Notes: generated by a model from the letters alone, not told the origin. Positions 48,401 to 56,354 are shown, counted from the stretch's first letter. The stretch: DNA of 64,000 bases from Alligator mississippiensis (GCF_030867095.1 NC_081828.1:51871434-51935433); one strand, 5' to 3'. Numbers and translations are program-made.

Positions 48401-51400
48401 GCTGGAAGTTATATCCCCATTGTAGCCAGGGATGGGGGGTGTGGGGAAGTGGCAGTGCCGTGACTACAGCTTCCCAGCTGCCTGGCCTGCAAACAAAGAC
48501 CTTTGCCACTAATGTGCTGCTGAAGCCCCCTGGCCTGCATTGGACTGGAGCCAGGATTTTCCAGCCTACAGCTTCTAAAGTTTGCCAACCGCTGCATTAC
48601 AGTGTGTAACCATTGGAATAACTTAGCTAGAGTAAGGTAGAATCTCTGAGGTTTGCAGACATTTCATCAAGACAAGATAGCTGGTTAGAACGGATGCTGT
48701 AGCTCAGATTGAAGTTCTGGACCTGTTGCAGAAATTACCGGGTGAGACTTTCTGCCTTGTTTCACAGGAGGTCTGAGTAAGTTATTATAACTGTCACTTG
48801 CAGCCTTAAAATCTTTGAACCTAAATATAAGTCATGAGTGCAGTGAGTCTTAGGTTCTCAGCTTAGACCTTAGTTCCTTTTACGCATTACCAGACTGGAC
48901 CATTACTAACAAGTGAAGCTGGCAGGCTCTGCATGTAAAAGCACTAGGGCTGACTAGCTAGGGGTGCTGCAGGTCAGGAAAAGATGCATTTGAAGAGCTG
49001 TGTGAGGAGGGCATGACTATGAAAGGAGCAGTTTATATTGAGAAATGCCTGTGATGATATCTAACAGCAGTAGCAATGTCAGCTTTCAGTCTTCAGAGAT
49101 ACGCAACAGAGGATTTGAGACTGAAATGCACAACGAGTCCAGCTCACCATCTTCTGTCTCCCAGCAAAGTTCATAGATCGTGAGCTGCTGCTGAGGGAGG
49201 AATGGTGGCTTTGCAGCCTCGCTCCTGTGCTGCTCTCTCCGTATCAACATTTATGCCAATCTGTTCTTAGTTTGGAAATAGCTGGTGCTGAGCATTGAAC
49301 AGTGGTATTTCAGACATTGGCCACTAGACGGAGCAGTACCACCAGGATTGCAATGTTCTAGCCACCTTTGAACCCGAAAGCTTGCTTAAAAATTGTTTTC
49401 CAACTATTTAAGTTGGTCTAATAAAATATATCAGATTCACACAAAGAACCTTGTCTGCCTAGCCACCTAGAGCAACTTAATCTGCTCCAGTCCACAGAAT
49501 TTGCCTTCTATTCTGTGTTCGTCAGCTCTGGCTATAACTATTGCTGTTTCAGGAGACATTTAAACTAAGGATGTCTTGGTGTGGAGGGAAGTATTAATTT
49601 TGATTTTTTTTAAAGTAGAAAATCATGTTGTGGCACCCAGCCTGCATCTCCAGCATCTTGGGGTATAAACAGATGTTGCCAAATGAAGCAGATCAACTGT
49701 GCCAGGATGTGTCCTGACTCTTCATTGCGTGAAACGGACATTGCCTATTGTCCCACAGGGTCATGCCTCTGCCACTTCTGGGAGTGGCTGGGGCCCAATC
49801 CTGTAGGAGTACACTAGGGCATGGCACATCTCTACAAATGAGGGAACCTCAGGTTTCCTGGCTGGCAGAGGTGTGCCTGGGGAACCTGCTGCTGTGCCTC
49901 TGCAGTTAGGGAAACTCCAGAGGATACTGCAGAGATGCGACACCAGAGAATCCAATGGGAATTTCCAGAGCATGCAGGATCGGGCTCCTGAAACCCTGGA
50001 ATGCCTGCCTGGGGTGGCTGGAAAGCAGCTCCAGGCTTCCTGTACTCTCCTGCCTTAAAGCAGACACACATCTGCTGCAAAATAGCGGTACAAATGACTG
50101 CTACCTACGTTGTGGCCACAAATTTTAGGCACTTGTGTTGCGACAAGGGTCATGGACATCTGTATGCTTGGCCTTTGTACTGCCGTGAAAAATGTTTATG
50201 GTGGCACAAAGGTGATGTCTGTTTCCACCCTTACAGTACCTTTAGAGAGGATGGGAGGATGGTTGCAGTTTTCCAACAGAAATGTCAGGGTTAGAAATTA
50301 ATGGCCGCCCCCCTGGGTGGATTAAGTCCATTTGCCTGTGTTTCCCTTGTATAGCATAACAGGTTGTCCATGTAGAACAGATGAGTGATATCCCAACACT
50401 CTTTGCCTCTCTTCTTTCATTCATTCTTCTCCTATTTGCTCGCCTGCTGTTTTTGTCCTTCAGCCCTGCCTGTCTCCATGTGTCTGCCTCTGTGTGATAT
50501 GGGTCTCTCTTCCTGCTTGTGTGTGTGTCACTCGCTTCTCCTGTCCCTGGAGTGCTTGTGGTTTTAAAGTGCTGATACTAATTGGATTTGAGTTGACTTA
50601 TTGTCAAAGTAGCTTTCTGTGTTCCTCAGAGACTATTTGGAGCTACGATTGAGATTTGGATCTTGGCCCGCAGGACTGACTTGTTTGCGTGGGCAGCACT
50701 TTGAATACAAATGAAAAGCCCTCCCAACATTAGCTGCTTGAATCATGACCGAAGGGTCCCTTCATAACCAGCTGGGCAGACCTGGGCCTCGGGTACCTGT
50801 GAGCTCTCTCACAGCCAACGTTCTGTTATCATTCCCATCCTGGGATTGCCTGAGACTGTCATAGCTGAGAGTTTCTCCCAAGCAGTGTCTCACTCTGCTC
50901 TCCACTTCTGTCTGAAGGAGGTTTGCAGAGAGCACTAGGGCACAGCAGGACATTGCTAGGAAACTGAGTTAGTTGTTGCATGAAGATTTCTGTTATGTTA
51001 CTCCCCGAAGGTCTAACTCCTTCCGACTTTCCTGGAACCAAAGTCAAGGATCTCCATTATATCTGTGCTCACCTCAGTCACAACCAGGGTTGAGGCTGTT
51101 CTCCTTCATCATACATCCTTCTCTGTTTTTTTTTGTTTTTGTTTTTGCCTGCAGTACTTTCCTGGACGTCCCTATGTCAAGAACTTCCTGGGCTCTCTGG
51201 ACACCTGGCTGAAGAACCAGAAACAATCAAATATTTCCTGCAGTGCCTTAGAGGAAGCCTTGAAGAATAAAAAAAATGTAAGGCACTTGGAGAATGTTTC
51301 CAGTCAGCCCTGTTGGGGGGGGTGGGGAGATGGCATGTGTGTCTGTTGTCTCACTGGAGTTCAGCCTTCTGCTGTTGCCTCCCTTTATCTCCTGGTTTCT

Positions 51401-54400
51401 CACTGGGGTTGTTCCAGCAAAATCATCCCTGTCTGTTTTTCCCCATCAGGCTCCAAAACCAGCAGTACTGACACACAGCATGACATGGGTAGGATGCCAG
51501 GGCAGTAAGCCTCACTTCCGAGGGTATCCCTGTTCTCTCTGGACCTTATTCCACCTACTGACAGTTCAGGCATCAAAGTACAAAGCACGGACTGCAGGTA
51601 AAGACACACCCTGTCTGTGTACCCAGTTCAAATATAACAGCTGTTGTGCCCATACAGAAAGGGGTGGGGAAACTATCCTGTCAAGCAGGCCCAAATTCTC
51701 CTCAAGTCAAAAGGCCTTAGAATGGCCTTAGCTTTTGGGGGTAAATAAGGCATGTTCCAGCAGAGGCAGAGTTGTCAGAACTGAAAATTTTCTTTGGAAT
51801 AAAATGGCAATCAGGAATGGCTACATTGAGGTGGCTGTGTTTGTCAAGGGGAGGGAATTTTGAAGCTGCAGGAATTACTAAAAAGCTTGTTCCATCTTTG
51901 GCTTCTGGCCCTGACAGGGGTCCCAAGTGCCAAGAAAAGCTTGCTTGTTTGGCTGGCCCTTGGCTTTGCCCCACATAGAGCTTTCAGATGGGTCAGTGTA
52001 CCCAAGGCTGCCTGCTCTGGAGGTGTTTAGTCTCCTGAATGCACTTAACTTTAGAGAGCTGGGAGGCTGCCAGGAGGAAATTAAAGGGATTGTAGATCCT
52101 GCTCTGCAGGATCCAAGGTAGCTTGGTGGCTGTTTGGATAGTAAGGTACATGCAGTGGCACCACATCCCTCTGAGACATAAGGTATCCCCAGCCCTGCAT
52201 GCTGCACTGACGGGGCTGTCTTATCTCCTCCACCAGAGCCGTTAGAGGTCCTTGGCGCTATGAGAGGCTACGTCTGTTACTTCTTTGGTTGCCAAACCTG
52301 CTCGAAGCACTTTGAAGCCATGGCAGCAGAGTCCATGAACCAAGTGAAGAGCCTGGATGAAGCCATCCTGTGGCTTTGGTCAAGACACAACCGGGCCAAC
52401 GCGCGGCTGGCAGGTAATGGTCCTGCCACTGGTATTGGCAACAGCTTGGGAGAGGCATGGGGAGCATGGGATTTTTCCCTATCCCTGATAAGAAGGGTCC
52501 AGACTGCCCAGTCCTGTCTGAAGGAGGGATGGGGATAAGGGTCACATGAACAGCCAAGCTGCAAGGCTTGGGTTTAAAGTGAACCTTTCACAGATGCCCA
52601 TTAATACTTTAAGAAGTGGCTGAGTCAGTACAGGTGTTTGGTGACACAGAGCCTCCCTTCCACCATAGTGCAGGGAGATCTTTCCTCTTCTAGCGACCAC
52701 TTTGCAGGCTGCCAATCACTTGGGAAGCAATGCTGGGGATAAGGGGAAAGCCTGAATCCAGGCAGTGTGCTTTCATGCCCCTCCCCAGCAAATTGAAATT
52801 TTGTTAATCAAGGCCTGCAGTGAGTGAGTAGCCCATAGTGAGTATCTAAAGGTTAACTCTGCAATCTAGAAAGAGGTTGGCAAGGAGAGGGTGGAGCTCA
52901 CAGGCCCCTGAGGTTAAGGGAACAAGCAGCTGGCTGCTCCGAGACCAGGACCGCCCTAGAGATGGAGTTAAATCTTATCTGGCTTCCCACAGGACACTTT
53001 AAAAGATGACACGTTCCCTGGGCGGACCCTGGTCCCGAGACATCTCTCCAAATGCTCCATTTAATTTCTCCTTCCCCTCCTGCCCAGACACACAGACGCT
53101 ACCCCTCTCCCTCCTCCCACGTGCCTCTTGAGTCCACTGTAGGGAGGAGTAGGGGACAAAAGCTATTGACAGCTGAAGGGGGAGAAGACTAGTGTCCTGG
53201 CCCCAGGGATAAATGAACAAATGACTTCCTTCTTGTCAATGTGGCCTTCCCTCCCCCCCAAGGCCCTGTCACTGTGGGTGGCCAAAGTCCCAGAATTCAT
53301 TTAGTTCACCCAGTGACCCAAGCAGTGTGACCACATGACTAAATGAAAGCGAGACTGTCTGGTATAGTGGTGGGCAAAAGGAAGAGCTTGCTGAATTTTT
53401 ATGAAGCCACTGTGACATCTTCCCCTGGTTGCTCTTTAAAATAGTGGACAGTGCCTGTACTAGTCGATGAGGGCAAGGAGGGGTCTCTGGACAGAAAGTC
53501 TCCGGTGAAATCAGCTCCAGAACTAAAGCTCAGTTCTTGGCATTGTTGGAGGCTACAGTCTCCCCCCAGCCACACCCCTGAAAGGCATATTAAGAGGAGC
53601 TGCTGCTGCAGATGACTGGAGAGGGGAAAAAGGGGATGACTTTCCAGTAGGGTTGGTTGGTTGGTCCCCAGTGGAACACTTCCTGCACCGCTTGATGTGA
53701 ATGGGGCCTGGCTGGAGCAAAGCAGAGAGATGAGCTAGGGTTGCAGGGCTCCGATGCAGTGGGAGTTGAGTAGGACAGCAGAGGGGCCACCTCTCTGAGA
53801 TTGCCTATCTCCTGCCAGGAGTGTAAATGCTCTGCCTACTGTGCTAAGCCACGCTGCTGCAGCAGAACCATCTGGGAGTGTGCCTGACACCTTTGTTTGC
53901 TCCGATTTGTTCAGGTGATCTAACGGAGGACCCCAAATTCCCCAAGATGCAGTGGCCTCCCCCAGACATGTGCCCCTCCTGCCACAATGAGGTCAGTGGA
54001 CAGCACGTGTGGAATGAGCCAACTGTGCTGCACTTCCTCAAGATCCATTACTCACCAGCCAATATCTACTTCGATTACACAGAGCCTGAGAGAGTCCTGC
54101 TGGCAAGGCAGAGCCGGGAGGTGGAGGTGGGAGGTGGAGAGAAGGTTATGGGTGATGGAAGAGCAGACATGCGGAGGAAAGAGAGAGGAGAGAACAAGAG
54201 GGAAGAAGATATGGAAGAAGAGGAGGAAGCAGAAGAAAGGAGAGCAGAGGAGCCAGATGGAGTGATGATGGAGAGGGAAGTGGGTGTTCTGGAGAGACAG
54301 GAGCTGCATAGGCCGAGCATCATCAGGATGAACCCCAGGGTGAAGGAGCTGGAGGAGGACATTGTGGACCTGGACTCCTTCAGTGAGCAGCACTTCAAGA

Positions 54401-54768
54401 GCAAAGCCCTGAAGGAAGCAGCCTTGGCAGCCAGCAGAAAACGGCGGCTGAGCAAGAGGGACACCATACCGCTGCTGATGGCAGATGATGATGGCCATCA
54501 AGCCTTTGACTACGTGGCTGCTTGGGAGCGCCTGAGGCGACGAGGGCTGGACTCCAAGCAGCTCGTTGGTGCCCTGGAGGAGGAGGGAAGTGACAGTCTA
54601 AGGAAGAGACAGTGGTTCCGTGTGCTGGGACTGGGGTTTTCCCGCCTGGATGTCAGCCTGTGCATCATCCTGTACTGCCTCTCCTCCGTGTGCCTGCTGG
54701 GCATGTACACCTTCTTCCGCATGCGGTTGAGGTCCCGCAAGGGCCGCCCTGGTTTTCCTGCGGGATGA
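15144..54768 (+). CDS. QSOX1: QSOX1, quiescin sulfhydryl oxidase 1, whole spliced CDS (12 exons)
   Basis: Flavin-linked sulfhydryl oxidase of the Golgi and extracellular space; it makes disulfides in client proteins and reduces oxygen to hydrogen peroxide. The joined exons give 763 residues. Signal peptide about 1-20; thioredoxin domain 1 about 30-150 with active site CGHC at 61-64 and cis-proline segment GFPT at 108-111; redox-inactive thioredoxin domain 2 about 160-275; helix-rich linker about 290-370; Erv/FAD domain about 380-505 with C387/C399, CQTC 439-442, [10 protein letters not shown] near 470-479 and CPSC 499-502; low-complexity stem; one transmembrane helix about 724-746; short basic tail. 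N-glycosylation sequons occur at 47, 175, 186, 275 and 356. QSOX1 is favoured over QSOX2 because of [19 protein letters not shown] and the conserved LSKRDT stem motif. Extra cysteines C359 and C434 are unusual. Exon structure (12 coding exons) agrees with the human long isoform. Confidence 0.96.
15382..18684 (+). other. QSOX1 intron 1, first part
   Basis: GC-rich at its start, with a CCCCGG-type tandem within 40 bases of the donor, then ordinary intronic sequence. From about 18030 to 18684 it is very GC-rich with CAG/GCAGTGG tandem words and ends in GGGCCATATTTTGCCCACC. That ending resembles the terminus of an hAT-type element seen also at 37265-37300. No exon was recognised. Confidence 0.6.
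18030..18684. mobile_element. GC-rich hAT-type element, interrupted by CR1
   Basis: The right side reads CTGGCTCGTGGGCCATATTT then TGCCCACCCTCAG, the terminus type also seen reading right-to-left at 37300 and left-to-right at 56355 (GATGGGCAAAATGTGGCCCA). The left boundary is near GGGGCCAAATTAACCTTTTA and is tentative. The interior has short CAGGGCAGTGGCAG repeats. It encodes no transposase. Confidence 0.45.
18685..20955 (+). mobile_element. CR1 LINE, 5'-truncated, long intact ORF2
   Basis: A uniform reading frame runs from 18685, in the C-terminal end of the apurinic-type endonuclease ([12 protein letters not shown]), through the whole reverse transcriptase to TAG at 20863-20865. About 726 codons contain no stop or frameshift. 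The RT blocks are in order: [14 protein letters not shown] (catalytic Asp at 19804), [22 protein letters not shown] (Asp pair at 20068-20073), then the [20 protein letters not shown] region and NGLPREVV. The short 3' UTR (ACTCGATGATCTGTTGAGGT) ends in tandem ATCTATGA units at 20939-20955, the diagnostic CR1 tail. The element lies in sense in QSOX1 intron 1. The first ATG-like start is not real; the ORF enters from the truncated 5' side. The intact frame suggests a young copy, but it is not autonomous because most of the endonuclease and ORF1 are missing. Confidence 0.93.
20956..23834 (+). other. QSOX1 intron 1, middle part
   Basis: No exon, RNA gene or assignable element was found. A purine-rich stretch lies between about 22050 and 22660. 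At 23805-23833 there is a motif (AGTACCAGTGCAGCACGTCA, then TACTGGC) that recurs at 25114-25141. Confidence 0.5.
23835..24425 (-). mobile_element. CR1 LINE 3' fragment
   Basis: The minus strand encodes a broken C-terminal CR1 polymerase: [17 protein letters not shown] near 24310-24350, [18 protein letters not shown] at about 24155-24210, and [20 protein letters not shown] to the AGVI stop near 23909. It is followed by the 3' tail GGTCCCTTCCAACCCTAACA then ACTATG. It is related to but clearly diverged from the intact copy at 18685-20955, and it has frameshifts near 24270 and at about 24150. Confidence 0.9.
24614..24678. repeat. Short inverted repeat
   Basis: The left arm 24614-24637 begins CCCATAAATTGAAATGATGG. 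It pairs with the right arm 24655-24678, whose reverse complement begins CCCCTAAATTGAAATAGTGG. About 20 of 24 positions match around a 17-base spacer. This is the shape of a small MITE core or a cruciform. Confidence 0.6.
25925..26140. repeat. Inverted-repeat element with perfect terminal hairpin
   Basis: The right end is a perfect 19-bp stem with loop ACAA (arms 26096-26114 and 26119-26137). The left end is a near-palindrome, GGAGTGTTTTAATTAGAATA then CTCC. Inner arms also pair: TTTCAAAATGGTGGTGG near 25985-26001 with CATCACCATTTTGAAGC near 26047-26063, and CCAACATCTT with AAGATGTTG. The nested symmetry suggests a MITE whose own termini are palindromic. Class unknown. Confidence 0.65.
27760..28306. 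mobile_element. Non-autonomous TIR element with 8-bp duplication (GATTCG-rich family)
   Basis: The termini are TAGGGCTGTGCTAAG and, inverted at the right, TAGGCCTGTGCGAAG. The flanks TTGGCTAT (27752-27759) and TTGGCCGT (28307-28314) agree at 6 of 8 positions, consistent with hAT-like transposition. The left arm has two internal GATTTGGAGAGCTTTGAT-type inverted blocks. The right part has a symmetric GATTCGAATC-like stretch (about 28205-28250). The middle is GC-rich with a poly-A/CA patch. It encodes no transposase. A second, rearranged member is at 42769-43750. Confidence 0.8.
28307..29097 (+). other. QSOX1 intron 1, last part
   Basis: Ordinary intronic sequence with a polypyrimidine tract (CTGTCTGTCCTTCCAG) serving exon 2. 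Nothing else recognised. Confidence 0.6.
29098..29198 (+). CDS. QSOX1: QSOX1 exon 2: thioredoxin domain 1
   Basis: Encodes residues 80-113, beginning inside Glu80 (G from exon 1 plus AA). It reads [20 protein letters not shown] followed by C101 and [12 protein letters not shown]. This holds the Cys92/Cys101 pair typical of QSOX1 and the cis-proline loop GFPT. Acceptor CTTCCAG, donor AAG|GTAAAA, ending in phase 0. Confidence 0.95.
29199..35634 (+). other. QSOX1 intron 2
   Basis: 6.4 kb intron. The only assigned element is the hAT-type MITE at 31341-31614. The rest shows no exon, RNA gene or defined repeat. A C-rich CCTCCCTCCCTCCC tract occurs near 31875-31895. Confidence 0.6.
31341..31614. 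mobile_element. hAT-type MITE with perfect 8-bp duplication
   Basis: The termini are CAGTCAACCTCAACA and GGGTGAGAATCCCTG. The flanks are identical: GTGTAGAC at 31333-31340 and again at 31615-31622. The interior matches the element at 45236-45517 over AGAGCAGTTCTTCTGTTG, AAAGAACTTGG and TCTGTGGGTTTATCTTGTGA. It encodes no protein. Confidence 0.88.
35635..35680 (+). CDS. QSOX1: QSOX1 exon 3: short thioredoxin exon
   Basis: A 46-base exon encoding residues 114-128 plus one base: [15 protein letters not shown], matching the FFKAF(T/S)K strand of QSOX proteins. Acceptor TTTCCAG after a pyrimidine tract, donor CTCT|GTGAGT. The shared phase with exon 4 (T|AT, Tyr129) supports the call for so small an exon. 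Confidence 0.93.
35681..36154 (+). other. QSOX1 intron 3
   Basis: Short intron with canonical ends; no element recognised. Confidence 0.7.
36155..36257 (+). CDS. QSOX1: QSOX1 exon 4: end of thioredoxin 1, [10 protein letters not shown]
   Basis: Encodes residues 129-162: [20 protein letters not shown], then [14 protein letters not shown]. The [11 protein letters not shown] block is nearly invariant in QSOX1 and distinguishes it from most relatives. Acceptor TGTGCAG, donor CAG|GTAACT; phase 2 at the end. Confidence 0.95.
36905..37300. mobile_element. GC-rich hAT-type element remnant
   Basis: Ends in GGCTCGCGGGCTGTATTTTG then CCCACTCCTG, the inverted form of the CAGGGATGGGCAAAAT terminus seen at 56355, and is closely similar to 18645-18680. 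The left terminus and target duplication were not found, so the start is approximate. Confidence 0.5.
37738..37820 (+). mobile_element. Penelope-like element 3' tail
   Basis: TTGGTCTAATAAAAGATATC followed by an ACCCAAGGAACCTTGTCT block and GACCAACACGGCTACAAC. This matches the 3' tail of the minus-strand element at 7960-8582. Only the extreme 3' end was inserted, the usual 5'-truncated form. Confidence 0.65.
38904..38994 (+). CDS. QSOX1: QSOX1 exon 5: start of thioredoxin domain 2
   Basis: Encodes residues 163-193: [20 protein letters not shown] then [11 protein letters not shown]. The YLALIFEK and (V/L)GRE motifs are those of QSOX1 thioredoxin domain 2. N-glycosylation sequons NVT (175) and NDS (186). 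Acceptor CCTTGCAG; donor GAG|GTGATG is non-consensus but phase and homology fix it. Confidence 0.94.
38995..39636 (+). other. QSOX1 intron 5
   Basis: Canonical ends; nothing else recognised. Confidence 0.7.
39637..39782 (+). CDS. QSOX1: QSOX1 exon 6: thioredoxin domain 2
   Basis: Encodes residues 194-241: [20 protein letters not shown] then [20 protein letters not shown] and SGSFSRIS. It follows the QSOX1 pattern (V-RRVL, KFGVT-FPS-YL). This domain lacks a CxxC, as in the family, and serves as structure. Acceptor TTGCAG, donor GT|GTGAGT. Confidence 0.95.
39783..42300 (+). other. QSOX1 intron 6
   Basis: No exon, RNA gene or assignable element found. A G/A-rich patch lies near 40855-40910. 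Confidence 0.6.
42301..42435 (+). CDS. QSOX1: QSOX1 exon 7: end of thioredoxin domain 2 and linker
   Basis: Encodes residues 242-286: [20 protein letters not shown], then [20 protein letters not shown] and VRHAD. SFYT-YL-R and GVTR match QSOX1. The Thr-rich tail carries a sequon at N275. Acceptor TTAACAG, donor ACAG|GTAAGA. Confidence 0.95.
42769..43750. mobile_element. Rearranged foldback-type member of the GATTCG-rich TIR family
   Basis: The left end TAGGGCTGTGCAAAGCTTTG and the next 200 bases match the start of the element at 27760. The interior then forms a long imperfect inverted repeat of about 570 bases (roughly 43066-43610, centre near 43340). The arm CCTGCCTGCCCCAGCTCCC...GGGGGGCTCTGCATGA on the left pairs with its complement on the right, and CCTTTAAGAAAAAAA...ACTCACCAG pairs with CTGGTGAG...TTCTTAAAGGG. 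The right edge (43725-43750) carries TAGGCCTGTGCGAAGTGGCT in direct rather than inverted orientation, so the element is rearranged or composite. The 217-residue ORF across it is a by-product of GC-rich repeats. Confidence 0.7.
44870..45140. repeat. Putative MITE related to 1640-1860
   Basis: Starts near a TAGTTTACACAACAAAG word and ends in CCACTAGAGGGCTCTCCCAG then CATAATTATGCCA, which resembles the 1795-1828 block. Boundaries and class unknown. Confidence 0.35.
45236..45517. mobile_element. hAT-type MITE, same family as 31341-31614
   Basis: The termini are CAGTGGTTCTCAACC and GGGTGAGAATCACTG. The interior shares AGAGCAATTCTGCTGTTGCA, AAAGAACTC and TCTGGGTTTATCTTCTGAAT with the copy at 31341. 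The flanks CCGTAAAT and TCAGAGAG do not match, so no target duplication survives. Confidence 0.8.
46362..46505 (-). mobile_element. CR1 LINE 3' tail fragment
   Basis: TTAGGGCTGGAAGGGACCTT, then a TACCCCTGC block and CTGGGGTCAAATAACCCCAG. This matches the reverse complement of CR1 3' ends and the fragment at 23835-23930. It is old and short. Confidence 0.7.
46706..46835 (+). CDS. QSOX1: QSOX1 exon 8: helix-rich region, [10 protein letters not shown]
   Basis: Encodes residues 287-330: [20 protein letters not shown], then [20 protein letters not shown] and [17 protein letters not shown] is a QSOX1 signature in the helix-rich region that packs on the Erv domain. Acceptor TTTCCAG, donor AAG|GTGAGC, phase 0. 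Confidence 0.96.
46836..51154 (+). other. QSOX1 intron 8
   Basis: 4.3 kb intron with a Penelope-type 3' tail at 49378-49465 and a pyrimidine/TG-rich tract around 50400-50540. No exon or RNA gene recognised. It ends in a long T-rich tract before CTGCAG. Confidence 0.6.
49378..49465 (+). mobile_element. Penelope-like element 3' tail
   Basis: AAAGCTTGCTTAAAAATTG, then TTTCCAACTATTTAAGTTGG and TCTAATAAAATATATCAGAT, ending AAAGAACCTTGTCT. Same tail as 7960-8160 (there on the minus strand) and 37738-37820. Severely 5'-truncated. Confidence 0.65.
51155..51277 (+). CDS. QSOX1: QSOX1 exon 9: helix-rich region, YFPGRP
   Basis: Encodes residues 331-371: [20 protein letters not shown], then [20 protein letters not shown] and N. 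YFPGRP follows the LAK of exon 8, as in QSOX1. It adds a sequon at N356 and an unusual cysteine C359 where human QSOX1 has Tyr. Acceptor CTGCAG after a T-rich tract, donor AAT|GTAAGG. Confidence 0.95.
51278..51449 (+). other. QSOX1 intron 9
   Basis: 172-base intron, canonical GT-AG ends; nothing else seen. Confidence 0.75.
51450..51597 (+). CDS. QSOX1: QSOX1 exon 10: start of Erv/FAD domain
   Basis: Encodes residues 372-420 plus one base: [20 protein letters not shown], then [20 protein letters not shown] and ASKYKARTA. The WVGCQGS-(P)[10 protein letters not shown] block with C387 and C399 is the Erv entry motif and is nearly invariant. Acceptor CCATCAG, donor GCAG|GTAAAG. Confidence 0.97.
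51598..52236 (+). other. QSOX1 intron 10
   Basis: Canonical ends; no element recognised. Confidence 0.7.
52237..52413 (+). CDS. QSOX1: QSOX1 exon 11: Erv CxxC and FAD-binding motif
   Basis: Encodes residues 421-479 plus one base. It reads [20 protein letters not shown], then [20 protein letters not shown] and [20 protein letters not shown]439-Q-T-C442 is the redox pair next to the flavin, and WLW-HN-(V/A)N-RLAG binds FAD. C434 occupies a position that is His in human QSOX1 and QSOX2. Acceptor CCACCAG, donor GCAG|GTAATG. Confidence 0.97.
52414..53914 (+). other. QSOX1 intron 11
   Basis: No exon, RNA gene or assignable element found. Pyrimidine tract and TTCAG acceptor at the end. Confidence 0.65.
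53915..54768 (+). CDS. QSOX1: QSOX1 exon 12: end of Erv domain, stem, transmembrane helix
   Basis: Encodes residues 480-763 and TGA. It starts [20 protein letters not shown] and continues PSCHNEV, with the third Erv CxxC (499-502). A Glu/Lys/Arg-rich tract (about 547-606) follows, then the conserved LSKRDT (658-663) and a predicted membrane helix from about [18 protein letters not shown] to MYTFF (724-746), with a basic tail of about 17 residues. Human QSOX1 makes a short soluble form by splicing inside this region; I could not identify the alternative sites here. Multibasic motifs RKRR (654-657) and RLRRR (685-689) could allow proteolytic release. Confidence 0.95.
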
Positions 54769-56354
54769 GGCCTGAATTTGGGGAGCAGCTGAGGCCACTG
54801 GGGAAGGGGCTTGGGGTAGGCACTTCAGGTCACGTACTGACAGTTCCTTCTGGGTATCTTTATCTGAAGAAACAGGGAGGCACCTGACTCTTCAGCAGGG
54901 TTGCTATAGCAGTGGGTGCAGCTGGCAGATTTCTGGAATGTTTCTGGCAGCTCAATGGTCTCTGGCCTTGGCACTGCAAAAACATGGTGGTGCCCAGTTG
55001 GGCAGTCATGGCTTATTTTTCTTCAGGGATCCAGAAGCCTTAACCATCACCATCAGCTCCTCTGAGTTATTCATTGAAACCACTATAGGGATGGTGTTTG
55101 GGGCAAGGGGTGCAATGCTGTAGAGAATTGTGAGAAACAGGAGCGTTCTAGCTGTCTCCTTGTTCAGAGAAGCTCAGGCTTCCCTCATTTCTGAGCTCAG
55201 GCTATGAGTGGTGCTGTCCCTTTGGACCAAATGACACTAGGAAAATCTCAATTTGAAAGTTACTTCAGGTAAGCCCATCACAAATTGCATAAGAGCCATT
55301 GCTGAGAGGGTGGTCCAACCTGCTCTTGCTGATCTAGTTTGAAGACCCTCTTTAGCAAACACCAGGTCTGCAGACTACAGTTCTACCCTGCCTTTGGATG
55401 AACTGGCTTTAGAAAGGTAAAACAGGCCGTTTTAGGGTAAATCACCATAATTTGAAGACAGCGGGTAGAAAATAAGGCACCATTTGAGTTAACAATTAAC
55501 ATAACTGCCTCTTCCCACTGTCCCTGAAGGGCTGTGGGAGGGCTGGATAGTGAGGCATCTCTTGAGCTTTTCTGTTTTTTGTATCCCGTGCTGAACCAAG
55601 AGTTTGATCAGACTCCTTTTCATATTCCAGACATCCAGACAGACAGCACCTTACAGAAACAGGAGAACTGGTGCTTGAGAGATGCATAATGCTGGGAGGT
55701 GCCGCTATGACCATATTACTAGGGCTAAGGCAGGTCTCCTGAATCCTGACTTGGAAACTTTTCTCCACCCCCAACCCAAGATTTTTGTTGTGAGCCACAA
55801 GGGTCCTCAACCTGACTCACCTCAACCCTGTCTTGAAATCCCAACTACACTGCAGTCTTGGGTTTCTTCTATGTCAAGTCTGCATTCTTTTGCAGGGATG
55901 GGGGTGTGCACTGGGCTTATATTTGATTTCTGCTTCTGCAGTTCAGAGCTTCTATCCTCAGATCGTATGTCAAAAGTCACTGCACTTTCAGCTTGGTCAT
56001 GCACAATTCTGCTAGAGCTTTTAATTCTATACCTCGTAAGCCTGTGTGGTAGTTAAGAGTGTTTAGTTTTTCTTGTCCCTCCCTTCTGTGTCTTGGGCTA
56101 CACTAATATTGAGGGAATTCTGTTATCTGGGTCATGCTGCAGTTCCTCTGCTGTGGGCATGTTGCCCCACCTTTTAGTGTTCCTGTCACACTGGGAAGAA
56201 AATGGACCAGCTTTTCCTATAAGTGTCCCAGGTGGGGGCAGTCTTGGAGAAAACTCTCCCCATACAGTCAAAAGCTACAGGCCATCTTTAACTGGAAGTC
56301 CTGGGCTGCTCCAAACCTGTGAGTTGCCTAAGATCAGAGCACTACCCCCTACCC

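Noticed and set aside
54052..54501. 130- and 149-codon minus-strand ORFs across QSOX1 exon 12
   Set aside because: They arise from the purine-rich Glu/Lys tract, whose complement lacks stops. No independent gene evidence.
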